From Bacteroidota bacterium (GTDB taxonomy: Bacteria > Bacteroidota > Bacteroidia > Chitinophagales > Chitinophagaceae), in assembly GCA_005884665.1 (NCBI GenBank), contig VBAT01000019.1, forward strand, positions 37,563 through 101,562: DNA of 64,000 bases. Reading direction: 5' to 3'. The notes beneath the pieces were generated by a model that worked only from the letters and a program-made list of their open reading frames with translations, was not told the origin of the DNA and did not search any database. Of the stretch, positions 7,982 through 17,274 are shown piece after piece. Each line of letters opens with the position of its first letter. The stretch's first letter is position 1. A program made the position numbers and the translations under genes.

Positions 7982-9346
7982 TCAGACATTTCCGGGTGCC
8001 GGATGGACCCAGGGCTCCCGGTATTTTCGTTGAAGCAAGCCTGTTGCTTGCGCGTCATCTATGATTATTTTTTTTACGGGATCATATCGCAGCGGGCGTC
8101 CTCCCAGTTGCATTGATAGGTTTGCCATTATGCAACTTGCCGACGAAATATGTCCCTGTTCAATATCGGCAACAGGTCTTATATTTTTATCGATTGCCTC
8201 CAGGAAATTGATCATGTGCAACCTCGTAGCAGGTGCCGCATTCAGTTCAATACGTTCTTCTTTCAGGTCCTCAGGATATTTTTCCTTTTCATAAACAACA
8301 TCCATATGAATCTTTTTACCCTCGCCCTCTGGAAAAAAATCATATTTCATAGTACTGCCGCATAAAGTCCCTTTTTCGCCAAACAGTTTAAACGACCAGG
8401 GATACTCTGCGTCGGGTGCTGTGCCCCAGGTACGATGTTGCCATACGCAATTGAGATCGTCATACTCAAATGTTGCGATCTGCGTATCGGAGATATTACT
8501 TTTAGCTGCTTTGTCAACATAGATACCGCCGGTTGATATGACACGTTTGGGCCAGCCGAGATCAAGCATCCATCTTACTGTATCGAGCATATGCACGCAC
8601 ATGTCACCCATGATACCATTGCCATATTCCATGAACGCCCGCCACCAGCGGATATGTGGCAACCCGTCGTATGGACGCATCGGAGCTGGACCAGTCCACA
8701 TCTCGTAATCAAAAAAAGCTGGTATTGGTTCTAATGGAGGGTTAGCATTATTACGCATGTGATAATAACAGCAGATTTCTACATGCGATACTTTGCCCAA
8801 CAATCCCGCATCGACTATTTTTTTCTTCGCATCAAGCAGGTGAGGGGTGCTTCTGCGTTGGGTTCCCACCTGGACCACGCGGTTATACTTTCTTGCAGCA
8901 GCCACCATAGCCTCGCCTTCGATTACATCTACACTTACGGGTTTTTGTACATATACATGAGCTCCTGCCTTCATTGAATCAATTGCCTGTAGCGCATGCC
9001 AGTGGTCCGGCGTGCCGATAAGAACAATATCTGGTTTCTGCTCTGCCAGTAATTTCCGGTAATCACCATACAACGTCGGTCGTTTATGATTCTGCTGTCG
9101 CTGGCTGACAAGTGCAGCGGCGGCCTCCAATTGATGTTGATCAACATCGCACAGTGACACGACCTCTACCGGCGCCACTTGTATCAACCGGAACAAATCA
9201 CTTTTTCCATACCAGCCGGTGCCGATCAATGCTACTCTTCGCACCGGGGCATTAACCAGGAAATCCAACCTACCATTCAATGTGGCAGCTGTTAACGCAG
9301 CAGAACTGTTTCGGATAAATTGCCGACGAGGAAGTTTGGAAGGCAT
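7982..9346 (-). CDS. Gfo/Idh/MocA family oxidoreductase, Tat-exported
   Basis: The 454-residue product opens with a twin-arginine signal (LPRRQFIRNSSAALTAATLNG), so it is folded and then exported. The Rossmann motif follows: VRRVALIGTGWYGKSDLFRL with VSLCDVD closing beta2. The EKP-like motif appears as AHVYVQKPVSVDVIEGEAM. The C-terminal half has the Gfo/Idh/MocA alpha/beta domain (WWRAFMEYGNGIMGDMCVHMLD). Family members oxidise sugars or related alcohols with tightly bound NAD(P). Neighbouring GH20, GH9 and hydrolase genes fit glycan use. The exact sugar is unknown. A second member lies at 48101. Confidence 0.9.
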   Translation of the reverse strand: MPSKLPRRQFIRNSSAALTAATLNGRLDFLVNAPVRRVALIGTGWYGKSDLFRLIQVAPVEVVSLCDVDQHQLEAAAALVSQRQQNHKRPTLYGDYRKLLAEQKPDIVLIGTPDHWHALQAIDSMKAGAHVYVQKPVSVDVIEGEAMVAAARKYNRVVQVGTQRRSTPHLLDAKKKIVDAGLLGKVSHVEICCYYHMRNNANPPLEPIPAFFDYEMWTGPAPMRPYDGLPHIRWWRAFMEYGNGIMGDMCVHMLDTVRWMLDLGWPKRVISTGGIYVDKAAKSNISDTQIATFEYDDLNCVWQHRTWGTAPDAEYPWSFKLFGEKGTLCGSTMKYDFFPEGEGKKIHMDVVYEKEKYPEDLKEERIELNAAPATRLHMINFLEAIDKNIRPVADIEQGHISSASCIMANLSMQLGGRPLRYDPVKKIIIDDAQATGLLQRKYREPWVHPAPGNV

Positions 9347-9666
9347 AGGACAATTATTGAATGATAGCGAGAGTGCTGTTTAAAGATAGGAAGATTAAAA
9401 ATATAAACCGGTTATCCTGGAGTTGAAAGGTTGAAGAAGGTTTAATGATTCTTAAGGGCGAAAAATCTTTAAAGTAAGCAAGGTTCTGGCTTTATGAATC
9501 ATAAGCCCGCTTTTAGATTGTTATCAGCATGAAATTTCAGGAGAATAAAGTTCATTCACGTTCCTCCCGGTAAGTATTTTTCCCTATTGAAAGAGCTTTT
9601 AACAGCTAACTAACTTATTTCGTCGAAGCTTTGTTTATTTTAGAACTTCATTCAAACCACTAGAAG
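9347..9666. other. Divergent intergenic region, no clear feature
   Basis: This is the shared upstream region of the oxidoreductase (minus) and the thioredoxin-like gene (plus). I see A+T-rich blocks but no convincing -33/-7 pair, hairpin or repeat. Confidence 0.4.
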
Positions 9667-10860
9667 ATGAAATTGCTCCGAACCCTGCTTATATGCAGCT
9701 TGTTGTTTTGCGCCTCTGCCTCCTTCGCAGGTGGAATTGATTTTCTTCACAACAAAAACTGGAAAGAAATCCTGGCGCAGGCAAAAAAGGAAAACAAACT
9801 TATTTTCCTCGATGCTTATACTTCCTGGTGTGGTCCCTGCAAACATATGCAAAGCGAGGTTTTCACCGATATGGCTGTTGGTTATTACTTCAACAAAAAT
9901 TTTATCAACGTAAAAATGGATATGGAAGAAGGAGAAGGGTTGCAACTTTCCAATGATCTGCAAGTGATTTCATATCCTACATTCTTTTTCATTAATGGTG
10001 ATGGAGAGGTATTGCATAAAAAGGTCGGTGCGATGGAAGCAGGGGATCTTTTACAACTGGGCGACGATGCCCGCAACCCGGCACGCCAGTATTATACGAT
10101 CCGGGAAAAAGCAATGAAAGGTGATGTGAGCGCCGAAGATTTTCATCAATGGATACACGAGGCAAATGATTTGGGAGAAGATGTTGACAGTATTATCATC
10201 TCCTACCTGGCTAAGACTAAAAGCCCGCGTATGGAAAAAGGGATCCTATCTATCATGCTTGATCATGCACCGTTGAATAAAGAACAGGTTGAATTTTTAT
10301 TTAAAAATAAAGACACCGCTTTGAAATTGTTGAACAAAACGCCGGAGGAATTCAATTCGGCGCTGCAGGCTAGAGTGATCGTATATGCCACAAATGAATC
10401 GCTGCATGGGGAAGTATTTGATTTTGCAAAATTCCAGCAGATCGCCCAGGGCTATTATTCCAATGAAGCTGCTTTGATGACCAGGAAAGTAAAGATCAGG
10501 TATTATGATTACCAGGAACAATACGCAAAAAGCCTGAACGAACTTTCCGACTGCATTACATTGAAGGCCCTGAAGCTAAAAGCGGATGATTTGGCCGAGT
10601 TAGTGACCCAGAATATCAAAAATATTACGGATCAAAACCGGATCGATGAATTTATCCAAAAGATATCCCACTATAACCTGTTACCGGAAGAAACAGCAAA
10701 AGCTTATCAAAAAGATCTTTCGCTGTTCATACTTTATTATTGCAAAGACGATAGAGCCAAAATGAAAGCATATTCCGGTAAAATACTCGGGAACGCCAAT
10801 GCCCCGGAAGAAATAAAATCGAAAGTGAAAGAGTTCATGGATGAAACTGGTGACAAATAA
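9667..10860 (+). CDS. Secreted thioredoxin-fold protein (WCGPC)
   Basis: The 397-residue product has a signal peptide (cleavage near SASFAGG). The N-terminal thioredoxin domain carries the redox motif WCGPC at residues 54-58 and the cis-Pro segment VISYPTFFFINGDG. The remaining 250 residues are helical and repeat-like without a named family. Periplasmic proteins of this layout reduce or shuffle disulfides, or help mature exported proteins. The partner is unknown. It is monocistronic and converges with the 10881 hydrolase, 20 bp away. Confidence 0.85.
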   Translation: MKLLRTLLICSLLFCASASFAGGIDFLHNKNWKEILAQAKKENKLIFLDAYTSWCGPCKHMQSEVFTDMAVGYYFNKNFINVKMDMEEGEGLQLSNDLQVISYPTFFFINGDGEVLHKKVGAMEAGDLLQLGDDARNPARQYYTIREKAMKGDVSAEDFHQWIHEANDLGEDVDSIIISYLAKTKSPRMEKGILSIMLDHAPLNKEQVEFLFKNKDTALKLLNKTPEEFNSALQARVIVYATNESLHGEVFDFAKFQQIAQGYYSNEAALMTRKVKIRYYDYQEQYAKSLNELSDCITLKALKLKADDLAELVTQNIKNITDQNRIDEFIQKISHYNLLPEETAKAYQKDLSLFILYYCKDDRAKMKAYSGKILGNANAPEEIKSKVKEFMDETGDK

Positions 10861-10880
10861 CTTTCCAGCTAAACATGATG

Positions 10881-11804
10881 TTACTTAAGGTACCTGGTAA
10901 ACCACTCTGGGAATTGTTTTAACTCAGGTAGCATGTCTTCAGGCGCATGATGGGCGCCTTTTTTTATAATGAAATTATTGGTAACTCCTGCTTGTTTAAA
11001 CCGTGCAATGATAGATTCTGACTGGTAGAGCGGAACTACATTATCCGCGTCTCCATGCATGATAAATACCGGCGGATCATCTGGTGAAACAGCATTCACA
11101 GGAGATATTTCCTTAGCGATCTTATTCCTGGATGCTGTATCGGTAATGGGGTCATAGGTCCGGGTAGAATCCGTCCAGCGCCGGAAATCAAAAGCGCCGG
11201 TGACCTTAAATTGTCTTTGCAACTGCAATGTGTTGGCCACGTTAAAGCCATTGCCATCCCAGTTCAGGAAATTGGTAGGTGGAAATAATACAGCAACCGC
11301 CTGTACCCTGGAAGACACACGGTCGACAGGATCTTGAGCTGTTTTATCCGTTTTGTCGTCGGCAGTAGCTATGCATAAGGAAAGGTGACCACCGGCTGAA
11401 TAACCGGTAATACCGATATGGTCGGGGTCAATGCCAAACCTCGTGGCATTATAACGAATATACCTTACTGCTCTTTTTACGTCCTGTACCTGCTCGGGTA
11501 TTGCAAATCGTTGCTGCGAGCCAACTATGACTTCAAAAACGGTGAATCCATTGTCGGTGTAAAGAGTTTTCACATCAGACAACGCATTGGGTGTCGTTGC
11601 CTGGAAATAAGACGAATTCCAGGCGCCGGCAATTACCCAGACTATTGCCTTACCATTTGATTTTGCCGAAGGCTTGAATTGAAGCATTGTCAATGCGACA
11701 CCATCTTTTCTTCCATAGATGATTTCTTCGAATGAAGAATTGCTTTGGGCCTGCAAACCTGCCAGGCAAAAAAACAATAACGATGATAAAAAAAAATTTC
11801 TCAT
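10881..11804 (-). CDS. Exported alpha/beta hydrolase, esterase-like
   Basis: The 307-residue product has a signal peptide (FFCLAGLQAQ). The nucleophile elbow is GYSAGG with Ser136. The acid is probably the Asp of HGDADNVVP, and the His lies in KKGAHHAPEDM. The segment VIAGAWNSSYFQ sits where HGGG-type esterases form the oxyanion hole, but without the usual His. This resembles BD-FAE/acetylxylan-esterase-like hydrolases. An esterase acting on plant or microbial polymers is a reasonable guess. It lies downstream of the S9 peptidase on the same strand, with repeat F1 between them. Confidence 0.8.
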   Translation of the reverse strand: MRNFFLSSLLFFCLAGLQAQSNSSFEEIIYGRKDGVALTMLQFKPSAKSNGKAIVWVIAGAWNSSYFQATTPNALSDVKTLYTDNGFTVFEVIVGSQQRFAIPEQVQDVKRAVRYIRYNATRFGIDPDHIGITGYSAGGHLSLCIATADDKTDKTAQDPVDRVSSRVQAVAVLFPPTNFLNWDGNGFNVANTLQLQRQFKVTGAFDFRRWTDSTRTYDPITDTASRNKIAKEISPVNAVSPDDPPVFIMHGDADNVVPLYQSESIIARFKQAGVTNNFIIKKGAHHAPEDMLPELKQFPEWFTRYLK

Positions 11805-11833
11805 GAGGCGGTTTATATGTAGTGATCAATAGT

Positions 11834-11910
11834 GAGGACGCAGATCTTCATAATTATTATGATAAATTATGATCCGCGAAAATCTTAATGATCATAATAA
11901 TCTGCGTTCT
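11834..11910. repeat. Interspersed inverted repeat, family F, copy 1
   Basis: One end reads GACGCAGAT and the other ATAATCTGCGTTCT, with TTATTATGAT/ATCATAATAA blocks inside, so the element is an imperfect long inverted repeat of about 77 bp. It ends 2 bp from the stop codon of the S9 peptidase gene. Copy 2 is at 50178-50259 in the same relation to a stop codon. Confidence 0.75.
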
Positions 11911-11912
11911 AC

Positions 11913-13895
11913 CTAAAATGATTTTTTGCTGATAAACTTATCAAACCATTTATTATATCGTTCCAGCCTGTCCTTTTGGTACGCCGGGTTAGTGATACCA
12001 TGAAACTGGCCGGGATAAACGATCAATTCGGTGGAAATACCCAGTGACCGCAGGGCCTGGTACATTTGCTCGCTTCCGACTGCCGGCACATTAAAATCCT
12101 TTTCACCGGTCAGGAAGAGAGTAGGTGTTTTTATCCTGTCGGCCTTCAGGTAAGGGTAGGAGAGCTTCAGGTATTTCTCAATGTTCTTGTCCTTCCAGGG
12201 ATAGCCGATCTCGTTTTCAAATTGTGTGATATATTGATCCACTCCCACAAGCGATAACTGCATGGCGCTTCCTGCACCGCTGCAGGCAGCTTTGAAGCGG
12301 GTGTCACTTGCAATGGTATAATCGGTAAGGATCCCTCCATAGCTCCAGCCGCCAATTCCGAGGTTGTTTCCATCAATGATACCGTCTTTTGTTAATTGAT
12401 CGGCAGCGCCAAGTACATCGAGCACTTCTTTATTGCCCCAATCCGCTTCAATAGCCTTGGAATAAGCAATACCCCGGCCATTACTGCCACGGTAATTCAC
12501 CCCGATCACTGCATATCCATTAGCGGCAAGCATTTGCCTGGTCAGATCAAACCCATAATCATCCTGTCCAACAGGCCCTCCATGGATATAAAATACAGCC
12601 GGCATCTTCTTACCATCGCTACCGGGCGGAATAAATAATAAGCTTGAAACCTTATTACCGTCTTTGCTGGTCGAAACAATCTTTTTTACCGAAGAAAGAT
12701 TGACCGATGAAATAAATTCGTCCTGCACTTTCGTCAACCTGCGAAGATTCCCATTTTCCAAAGCATAAAACTCGGATGGCGTCTGCGGATCACTCATAGT
12801 CGTTACCCAGCTTCCATTCGGATGCATTTCCAGCGAATTGAATACGCGGTCTCCTTCAATTATCCTATTCATTTTACCGGAAGCGATATCATAACTGGCA
12901 ATATAACGCCGGCAATCATCGGTGACCAGCACAATAACTGCATTCCCTTCTTTGGTCCATCTTGGATTTCCCACGGGGCGGTCCAGGTCTTTCGATAATA
13001 AAACCGGTTCTCCGCCATCAGCCGGAATAGTACATAACACAGGCTGATCATACATGATAAAATTGCCATCGGCAGTGCTGCGGAGATACGCGATCGTTTT
13101 GCCATCAGGGCTCCATTGCGGCGAGTTATCTGTCCCTTTCCACGTGGTCAGTTGCTTAACTGTAGCACCGGGTATTGCTTCGATCACAAAAATATCCGCA
13201 TTCTCATTTTTATCCGGGTCTTCTGTTCGATTAGCTACAAAAGCGATCTTTGTTCCGTCAGGACTCCATTTAATATTGCCCTCATCATAGTTTCCCCGAG
13301 TAAGCGTGTCAAGCTTTTTTTCTTTGACATCAAAAAGATAGATATGCGTTTTACGTTTATCATATAGGTAACCTGAAACATCCTGCTTGAAATGATAGCG
13401 ATCGATCACCCAGGGTTTATTTTTCTGTTCCCGGGATGTATCCAGTGGATCACGTTGCAACAGGGCTATTTTTTTGCTGTCGGGACTCCAGGCATAGTCG
13501 CCCAATTCACCTTTTACATCGGTTAACTTGATCGCCTCGCCTCCCATACGATTCAGCAGGTAGATCTGGCTGCTGCCGCCTCCGCGTGAGGCAGTAAAAG
13601 AAATATATTTTCCATCGGGACTCCATTGGGGATTGCCCTCGCCATCGGGACTGTTGGTCAGTTGCAGGTTCTCGGTACCATCCCATTTCATCATCCAGAT
13701 ATCGGTATTACGGTTATTCTTTGCAGAGTCAATAGTTGTAAGTGTATAAACAAACCAGTTGCCATCCGGTGATACCAGGCCAGCTCCCGTGGATTTGATA
13801 CGGTAAATGTCATTAGGAGTCAGGTTTCGTTTTTGAGCGATGGATAACAGTGTGAAAAATGAGACGATGACGGTGAAAAAGAATTTATTCCTCAT
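11913..13895 (-). CDS. S9 family peptidase (prolyl oligopeptidase type), exported
   Basis: The 660-residue product has a signal peptide (FFTLLSIAQ). Residues about 30-400 form a WD40-like/PD40 propeller with repeated SPDGKxIxF units. The C-terminal alpha/beta hydrolase domain has the nucleophile elbow GGWSYGG (Ser518), Asp600 in GEKDFNVP and His632 in GQFHGIT. Such serine peptidases cleave short peptides, often after Pro or Ala, in the periplasm. It is the upstream member of a same-strand pair with the 10881 hydrolase; repeat F1 follows its stop. Confidence 0.93.
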   Translation of the reverse strand: MRNKFFFTVIVSFFTLLSIAQKRNLTPNDIYRIKSTGAGLVSPDGNWFVYTLTTIDSAKNNRNTDIWMMKWDGTENLQLTNSPDGEGNPQWSPDGKYISFTASRGGGSSQIYLLNRMGGEAIKLTDVKGELGDYAWSPDSKKIALLQRDPLDTSREQKNKPWVIDRYHFKQDVSGYLYDKRKTHIYLFDVKEKKLDTLTRGNYDEGNIKWSPDGTKIAFVANRTEDPDKNENADIFVIEAIPGATVKQLTTWKGTDNSPQWSPDGKTIAYLRSTADGNFIMYDQPVLCTIPADGGEPVLLSKDLDRPVGNPRWTKEGNAVIVLVTDDCRRYIASYDIASGKMNRIIEGDRVFNSLEMHPNGSWVTTMSDPQTPSEFYALENGNLRRLTKVQDEFISSVNLSSVKKIVSTSKDGNKVSSLLFIPPGSDGKKMPAVFYIHGGPVGQDDYGFDLTRQMLAANGYAVIGVNYRGSNGRGIAYSKAIEADWGNKEVLDVLGAADQLTKDGIIDGNNLGIGGWSYGGILTDYTIASDTRFKAACSGAGSAMQLSLVGVDQYITQFENEIGYPWKDKNIEKYLKLSYPYLKADRIKTPTLFLTGEKDFNVPAVGSEQMYQALRSLGISTELIVYPGQFHGITNPAYQKDRLERYNKWFDKFISKKSF

Positions 13896-13926
13896 AGTGG
13901 ATTAGAATTTTGACTGAAGATAAGGA

Positions 13927-13965
13927 AAACGGCCTCTCCCTCCAGCTCCCTCTCCAAGGAGAAGA
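13927..13965. repeat. Interspersed repeat, family J, copy 1
   Basis: The sequence CTCCCTCTCCAAGGAGAAG resembles the half-palindrome CCCTCTCCTTTGGAGAGGG seen at 62515-62550. It lies 32 bp upstream of the S9 peptidase start. The match is short and imperfect. Confidence 0.45.
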
Positions 13966-14032
13966 AGTGATAGCAACATCCTGCAAAAAAATCGTGGCTT
14001 CGCAAGCTAGTCTCGTTACCTACCCATTGGTA

Positions 14033-14072
14033 GCATCCAGTATCCAGTATCCAGCATCTAGCATCCAGTTGC
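14033..14072. repeat. Interspersed repeat, family A, copy 1 (right arm only)
   Basis: A run of CATCCAG/TATCCAG/CATCTAG heptamers (CATCCAGTATCCAGTATCC and onward) ends about 10 bp from the stop codon of the RCC1 gene. It is the reverse complement of the GATGCTGGATACTGG runs found elsewhere. Only one arm is clear here. Confidence 0.75.
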
Positions 14073-14081
14073 GTCTCTTAT

Positions 14082-15608
14082 TTATAACCCCGAAACAATT
14101 CCCGGCTCATACCGGTTCAACACAGCTGACCCATCCCCAAGCTGTCCATATACATTATTTCCCATCGTATAAACAGAACCGTCTGATTTTTGCGCCATCG
14201 AATGAAAACTGCCCCCGGCTATTCTTTTGATTCCCGGAAGCAAGGCTACATTGACAGGATTGGGCTGAAAAAAACTAAGGACAAAGTCAACGCCCAACTG
14301 TCCATTTCCATTCCATCCCCATGTCCACAGGCTACCGTCATTTTTTATAGCGAAAGAATGGCGCTCGCCAGTTCCAATAAAAGCGACATCATTCAGTGCA
14401 GTCATTGGTGCGGGAATGGAACGTTCCGTATAGCTGCCATCACCTAACTGGCCGTAAGCATTGTCTCCCCAGGCCCACAAGCTCCCGTCATTCTTTAGCG
14501 CCAGCGAATGAATAGATCCATTGGCAGCAATAGCTGTTATTCCCGACAGGGCAGAAATTTTCTCGGGTATCGAACGTTTCGCAATAGTGCTTCCGTCACC
14601 CAGGCAACCGTTGGCATTCCATCCCCATGACCATACAGTACCATCATTTTTTAGCGCAAGGCAATGTTCCGTGCCTGCCGCAATGGCGATGATACCCGTG
14701 AGATTGTTTACCTGCACCGGCTGATGCCTGTTGGAATAAGTTCCATCACCCAGCACTCCCCATAAATTGGCCCCCCAGGCCCAAACGGTGCCATCGTTTC
14801 GCAGTGCCAAAGAATAATCAAACCCGGCTGCAATTGATATGATATTCGAAAGTCCATTGATCTGTTTGGGAACATGATCTTCGAACAAGGTTCCGTTTCC
14901 TAATTGTCCCTGGTCATTCTTTCCCCAGGCCCATACCTTGCCATTGTCAGCAAGTGCAAGGGAATGATAACCTCCTGCCGCAACCGTGGCGATACTGCTA
15001 AGACCACTTACTTCCACTGGTGTGCGACGTATGGTTGTAGTACCATCACCAATCTCCCCGAATTGATTACTACCCCAGGCTTTTACCTTGCCATTACCTA
15101 ACACGACCAGGTTTCGTTCTTTCTCTACGGCAATCGGAATTCGTATAATCCCATTGAGCACGACGACCTGCGGATCTATTTGTAATGTAGCGGTACAATT
15201 CTTTCCACCAATATTTATCACAAATGTTGCACTACCGGCAGTTAAAGGTGTTCCGGAAATAGAATAAGATAAGTTACCGCTTCCATTCGCCAGCGTTCCG
15301 GCAGCCAGGATTGCTGTCAGGCCTGCGACTCCGGTAGAAGCGATCGTATCAGCTTTGTATGCCGCCGCATTTCCTCCTGTATAAGTAATATTGAACTGCC
15401 CGGAGTAAGGAGTTGCTTCGAACGCTGAAGAGGAGAAATTCCCGCTGGTACAATTCAAGGTTGAGATGAGGGGAGACTGCTGACCCGGCGGTGGAGGAGG
15501 AGGAGGAGGAATACCAGCACCAGGTATGCATCCTTCGCAGCTGTATTCCTTGTGACAGGAATAGCCCAGTAGCAACAGGGAACAAAATATGAGCAGCCGT
15601 CGGTTCAT
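14082..15608 (-). CDS. RCC1-repeat beta-propeller protein, exported
   Basis: The 508-residue product has a signal or lipoprotein leader (LLLLGYSC, Cys18), a Cys-rich stretch and a poly-Pro linker (IPPPPPPPPG). A domain of about 110 residues with Ig-like strands follows. From about residue 155 there are seven RCC1 repeats of about 50 residues with the core NDGTVWAWGxNxxGQLGDGT and a later AAGxxHSLAL. Seven repeats would close a seven-bladed propeller. In bacteria these surface propellers probably bind proteins or glycans; no enzyme site is visible. Confidence 0.88.
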   Translation of the reverse strand: MNRRLLIFCSLLLLGYSCHKEYSCEGCIPGAGIPPPPPPPPGQQSPLISTLNCTSGNFSSSAFEATPYSGQFNITYTGGNAAAYKADTIASTGVAGLTAILAAGTLANGSGNLSYSISGTPLTAGSATFVINIGGKNCTATLQIDPQVVVLNGIIRIPIAVEKERNLVVLGNGKVKAWGSNQFGEIGDGTTTIRRTPVEVSGLSSIATVAAGGYHSLALADNGKVWAWGKNDQGQLGNGTLFEDHVPKQINGLSNIISIAAGFDYSLALRNDGTVWAWGANLWGVLGDGTYSNRHQPVQVNNLTGIIAIAAGTEHCLALKNDGTVWSWGWNANGCLGDGSTIAKRSIPEKISALSGITAIAANGSIHSLALKNDGSLWAWGDNAYGQLGDGSYTERSIPAPMTALNDVAFIGTGERHSFAIKNDGSLWTWGWNGNGQLGVDFVLSFFQPNPVNVALLPGIKRIAGGSFHSMAQKSDGSVYTMGNNVYGQLGDGSAVLNRYEPGIVSGL

Positions 15609-16103
15609 GTCTGGTAAAGTTATTACTAATAAGTACCGCGGAAAATGGAATTTTTACGAACCGCCATCGATAGTCGTTAGCCGTGAGTCAATAGTCGATA
15701 GTGTCGAAATACGGAACTCCCGACTATCAACTATAGCTTCCACCGCTGAAGCCAGGTAGCTTAATATTTCATCTTTTTGGACGCAGGATTCATGCATCGC
15801 CAGGGACATATTGGTAAGTTCTGCTGTAGAGATTTTGTGTCATCGGGTCACACTTATGGAAACCGTAAAGGTCTGCGGATTACACCATTGGTTTTGAATA
15901 ATTACGCCTGGTGAAGAGATGTCTTAACTACCGGTTAAGCATAACTCGTACAAAATACCACATTCGTTGTATTGTTTTCACTCAGATGGTGATGTATCTT
16001 ATGATATTATTCCCTTCCTTAAGGATCGCTTTTCAACTACCCTCAACAGAAAAGCTGTTTTACTTTTTACAGGCAACCTATTCTTAACCTAAACCAATAA
16101 TTT
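15609..16103. other. Divergent intergenic region with repeat C1
   Basis: This 495-bp region lies upstream of both the RCC1 gene (minus) and the lectin gene (plus). It holds repeat C1 at 15667-15736. The rest contains no open frame of useful length, no clear TAnnTTTG box and no terminator hairpin that I can support. Confidence 0.5.
15667..15736. repeat. Interspersed inverted repeat, family C, copy 1
   Basis: The left arm CGATAGTCGTTAGCCGTGAG and TCAATAGTCGATAG faces the right arm CCCGACTATCAACTATAG. The same AGTCGTTAGTCGTGAGTC word is found across the stop codons at 30413 and 62348. Confidence 0.7.
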
Positions 16104-16616
16104 ATGAAACAGAAAAAAATGTTAATGAACATCCTTATTGGATTATTTATTATGCCAGTTATTTATGCCCAGGGACCCGGACAGTATGTTACAGGTCAGC
16201 AGGGTCCTACCGGTGGAACGGGGGGGTCATTTTACAATACAACGCAGCTTGGGAATAACCTGCTGTCCGTTACTATCCGTTCAGGAGCTTTTATTGATGG
16301 TATCAGACTCAATTTTGATTCAAAGGCAGATCCGTCCGATATAAATTGCGGAGGACAAGGTGGAAGTCCCAAAACTCTCACATTGATCCAGGGAGAATAT
16401 ATTGTACGGGTAATGGGAAAATACAACAGGTTTGTTGAATACTTATATATACAAACAGACGGCACCCGGAAACAATACATGGAATTTGGCAATACAAATA
16501 CAACTGCGCCCGGTTATTTTGACTACCAGGCAGTCGAGGGAATGAAAATCGGAAATTTTGTTGTCAGCGGCGGGCAGTATATTGATGCGATAGGGGTTAT
16601 TCTGATGAAGCGATAA
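16104..16616 (+). CDS. Secreted jacalin-like lectin
   Basis: The 170-residue product has a signal peptide (LIGLFIMPVIYAQ). The mature part fits one jacalin-related lectin domain: GGTGGSFYN, VTIRSGAFIDGIRLNF, GGQGGSPKTLTLIQGEYIVRV, then YIQTDGTRKQYMEFG and the closing GQYIDAIGVIL. This fold is a beta-prism that binds mannose- or galactose-type sugars, and the Gly-rich N-terminus and GQYIDAIG loop sit where the sugar site is built. There is no anchor or T9SS tail, so it is periplasmic or released. It converges with the GIY-YIG gene 19 bp away. Confidence 0.8.
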   Translation: MKQKKMLMNILIGLFIMPVIYAQGPGQYVTGQQGPTGGTGGSFYNTTQLGNNLLSVTIRSGAFIDGIRLNFDSKADPSDINCGGQGGSPKTLTLIQGEYIVRVMGKYNRFVEYLYIQTDGTRKQYMEFGNTNTTAPGYFDYQAVEGMKIGNFVVSGGQYIDAIGVILMKR

Positions 16617-16635
16617 AGAACCATAACCAGATGCA

Positions 16636-16989
16636 CTAATTAAACCAAACCGCATAACCTCGTCTTCGGAGTTCCAGGGCAAGTTTTCCTTCCATAATAA
16701 GAGCTTCTGCCCTGGTCATCGGTTTCAAATTAATATGCTCGTAAAGGCTGGGACGCAAATAGGCGCCATATTTCTGCACGATATAAGCTGATAGCTTGTG
16801 GCCTTTTTTGTTTACGTATCCTGTTTTGTGTTGTTTGAATCGTTCTGCCGGTGTTTTACTTGTCATTCCGACGTAGAGACACTCGAGCACCCCATTAAAT
16901 TGCGGGTTAGCAGCCCGGAATTTCCAGTTTTCGGTAAATACTTTTTTTGATAACTCAATAACGTAAACACGGTATATGGTTCGTGGCAA
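16636..16989 (-). CDS. GIY-YIG superfamily small nuclease-like protein
   Basis: The 117-residue protein contains the GIY-YIG layout: IYRVYVIEL (GIY-like), ECLYVGMTSKTPAERFKQHKTG (YIG-like with the catalytic-type Arg in ERF and a His), and a late Glu in ALIMEGKLALELRRRGY. Small family members cut or nick DNA in repair, or come from mobile elements; many are uncharacterised. It sits alone between the lectin and the Mla operon. Activity is not proven because the first motif is VYVIEL rather than GIY. Confidence 0.75.
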   Translation of the reverse strand: MPRTIYRVYVIELSKKVFTENWKFRAANPQFNGVLECLYVGMTSKTPAERFKQHKTGYVNKKGHKLSAYIVQKYGAYLRPSLYEHINLKPMTRAEALIMEGKLALELRRRGYAVWFN

Positions 16990-17095
16990 GAATCAAATTT
17001 TTAGTAAGGCAAATTAAATGCAAATTGGTGAGTGGTGAGAAATCCCTCTCTTTACAATTACCGAGGCTATCCATTCGTATAGGAACTCACTGACC

Positions 17096-17113
17096 TCCCG
17101 ATAGCTATCGCGA
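17096..17113. repeat. Palindrome family G, copy 1
   Basis: TCCCGATAGCTATCGCGAC is a one-mismatch form of the palindrome TCCCGATAGCTATCGGGA. It follows the words CACTGACC, as in the copy at 44146. It lies upstream of the Mla operon. Confidence 0.6.
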
Positions 17114-17274
17114 CACCGTTAGCGACGACTACTGAGAAAAATAATCCACACTGCACTTTGATTGATTCGTTTATAGTGATTTCCCTTTGATAAGGAATGA
17201 TCTCTCGGCGATCATGAGCAGATATGCCCATTCTGGTTAGAAAATTGCTATTTTTTGTCAGCAATCAGTATATT

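Noticed and set aside
13910..14230. 106-codon plus-strand reading beside the RCC1 gene
   Set aside because: It consists largely of repeats J and A and the antisense of the RCC1 gene.
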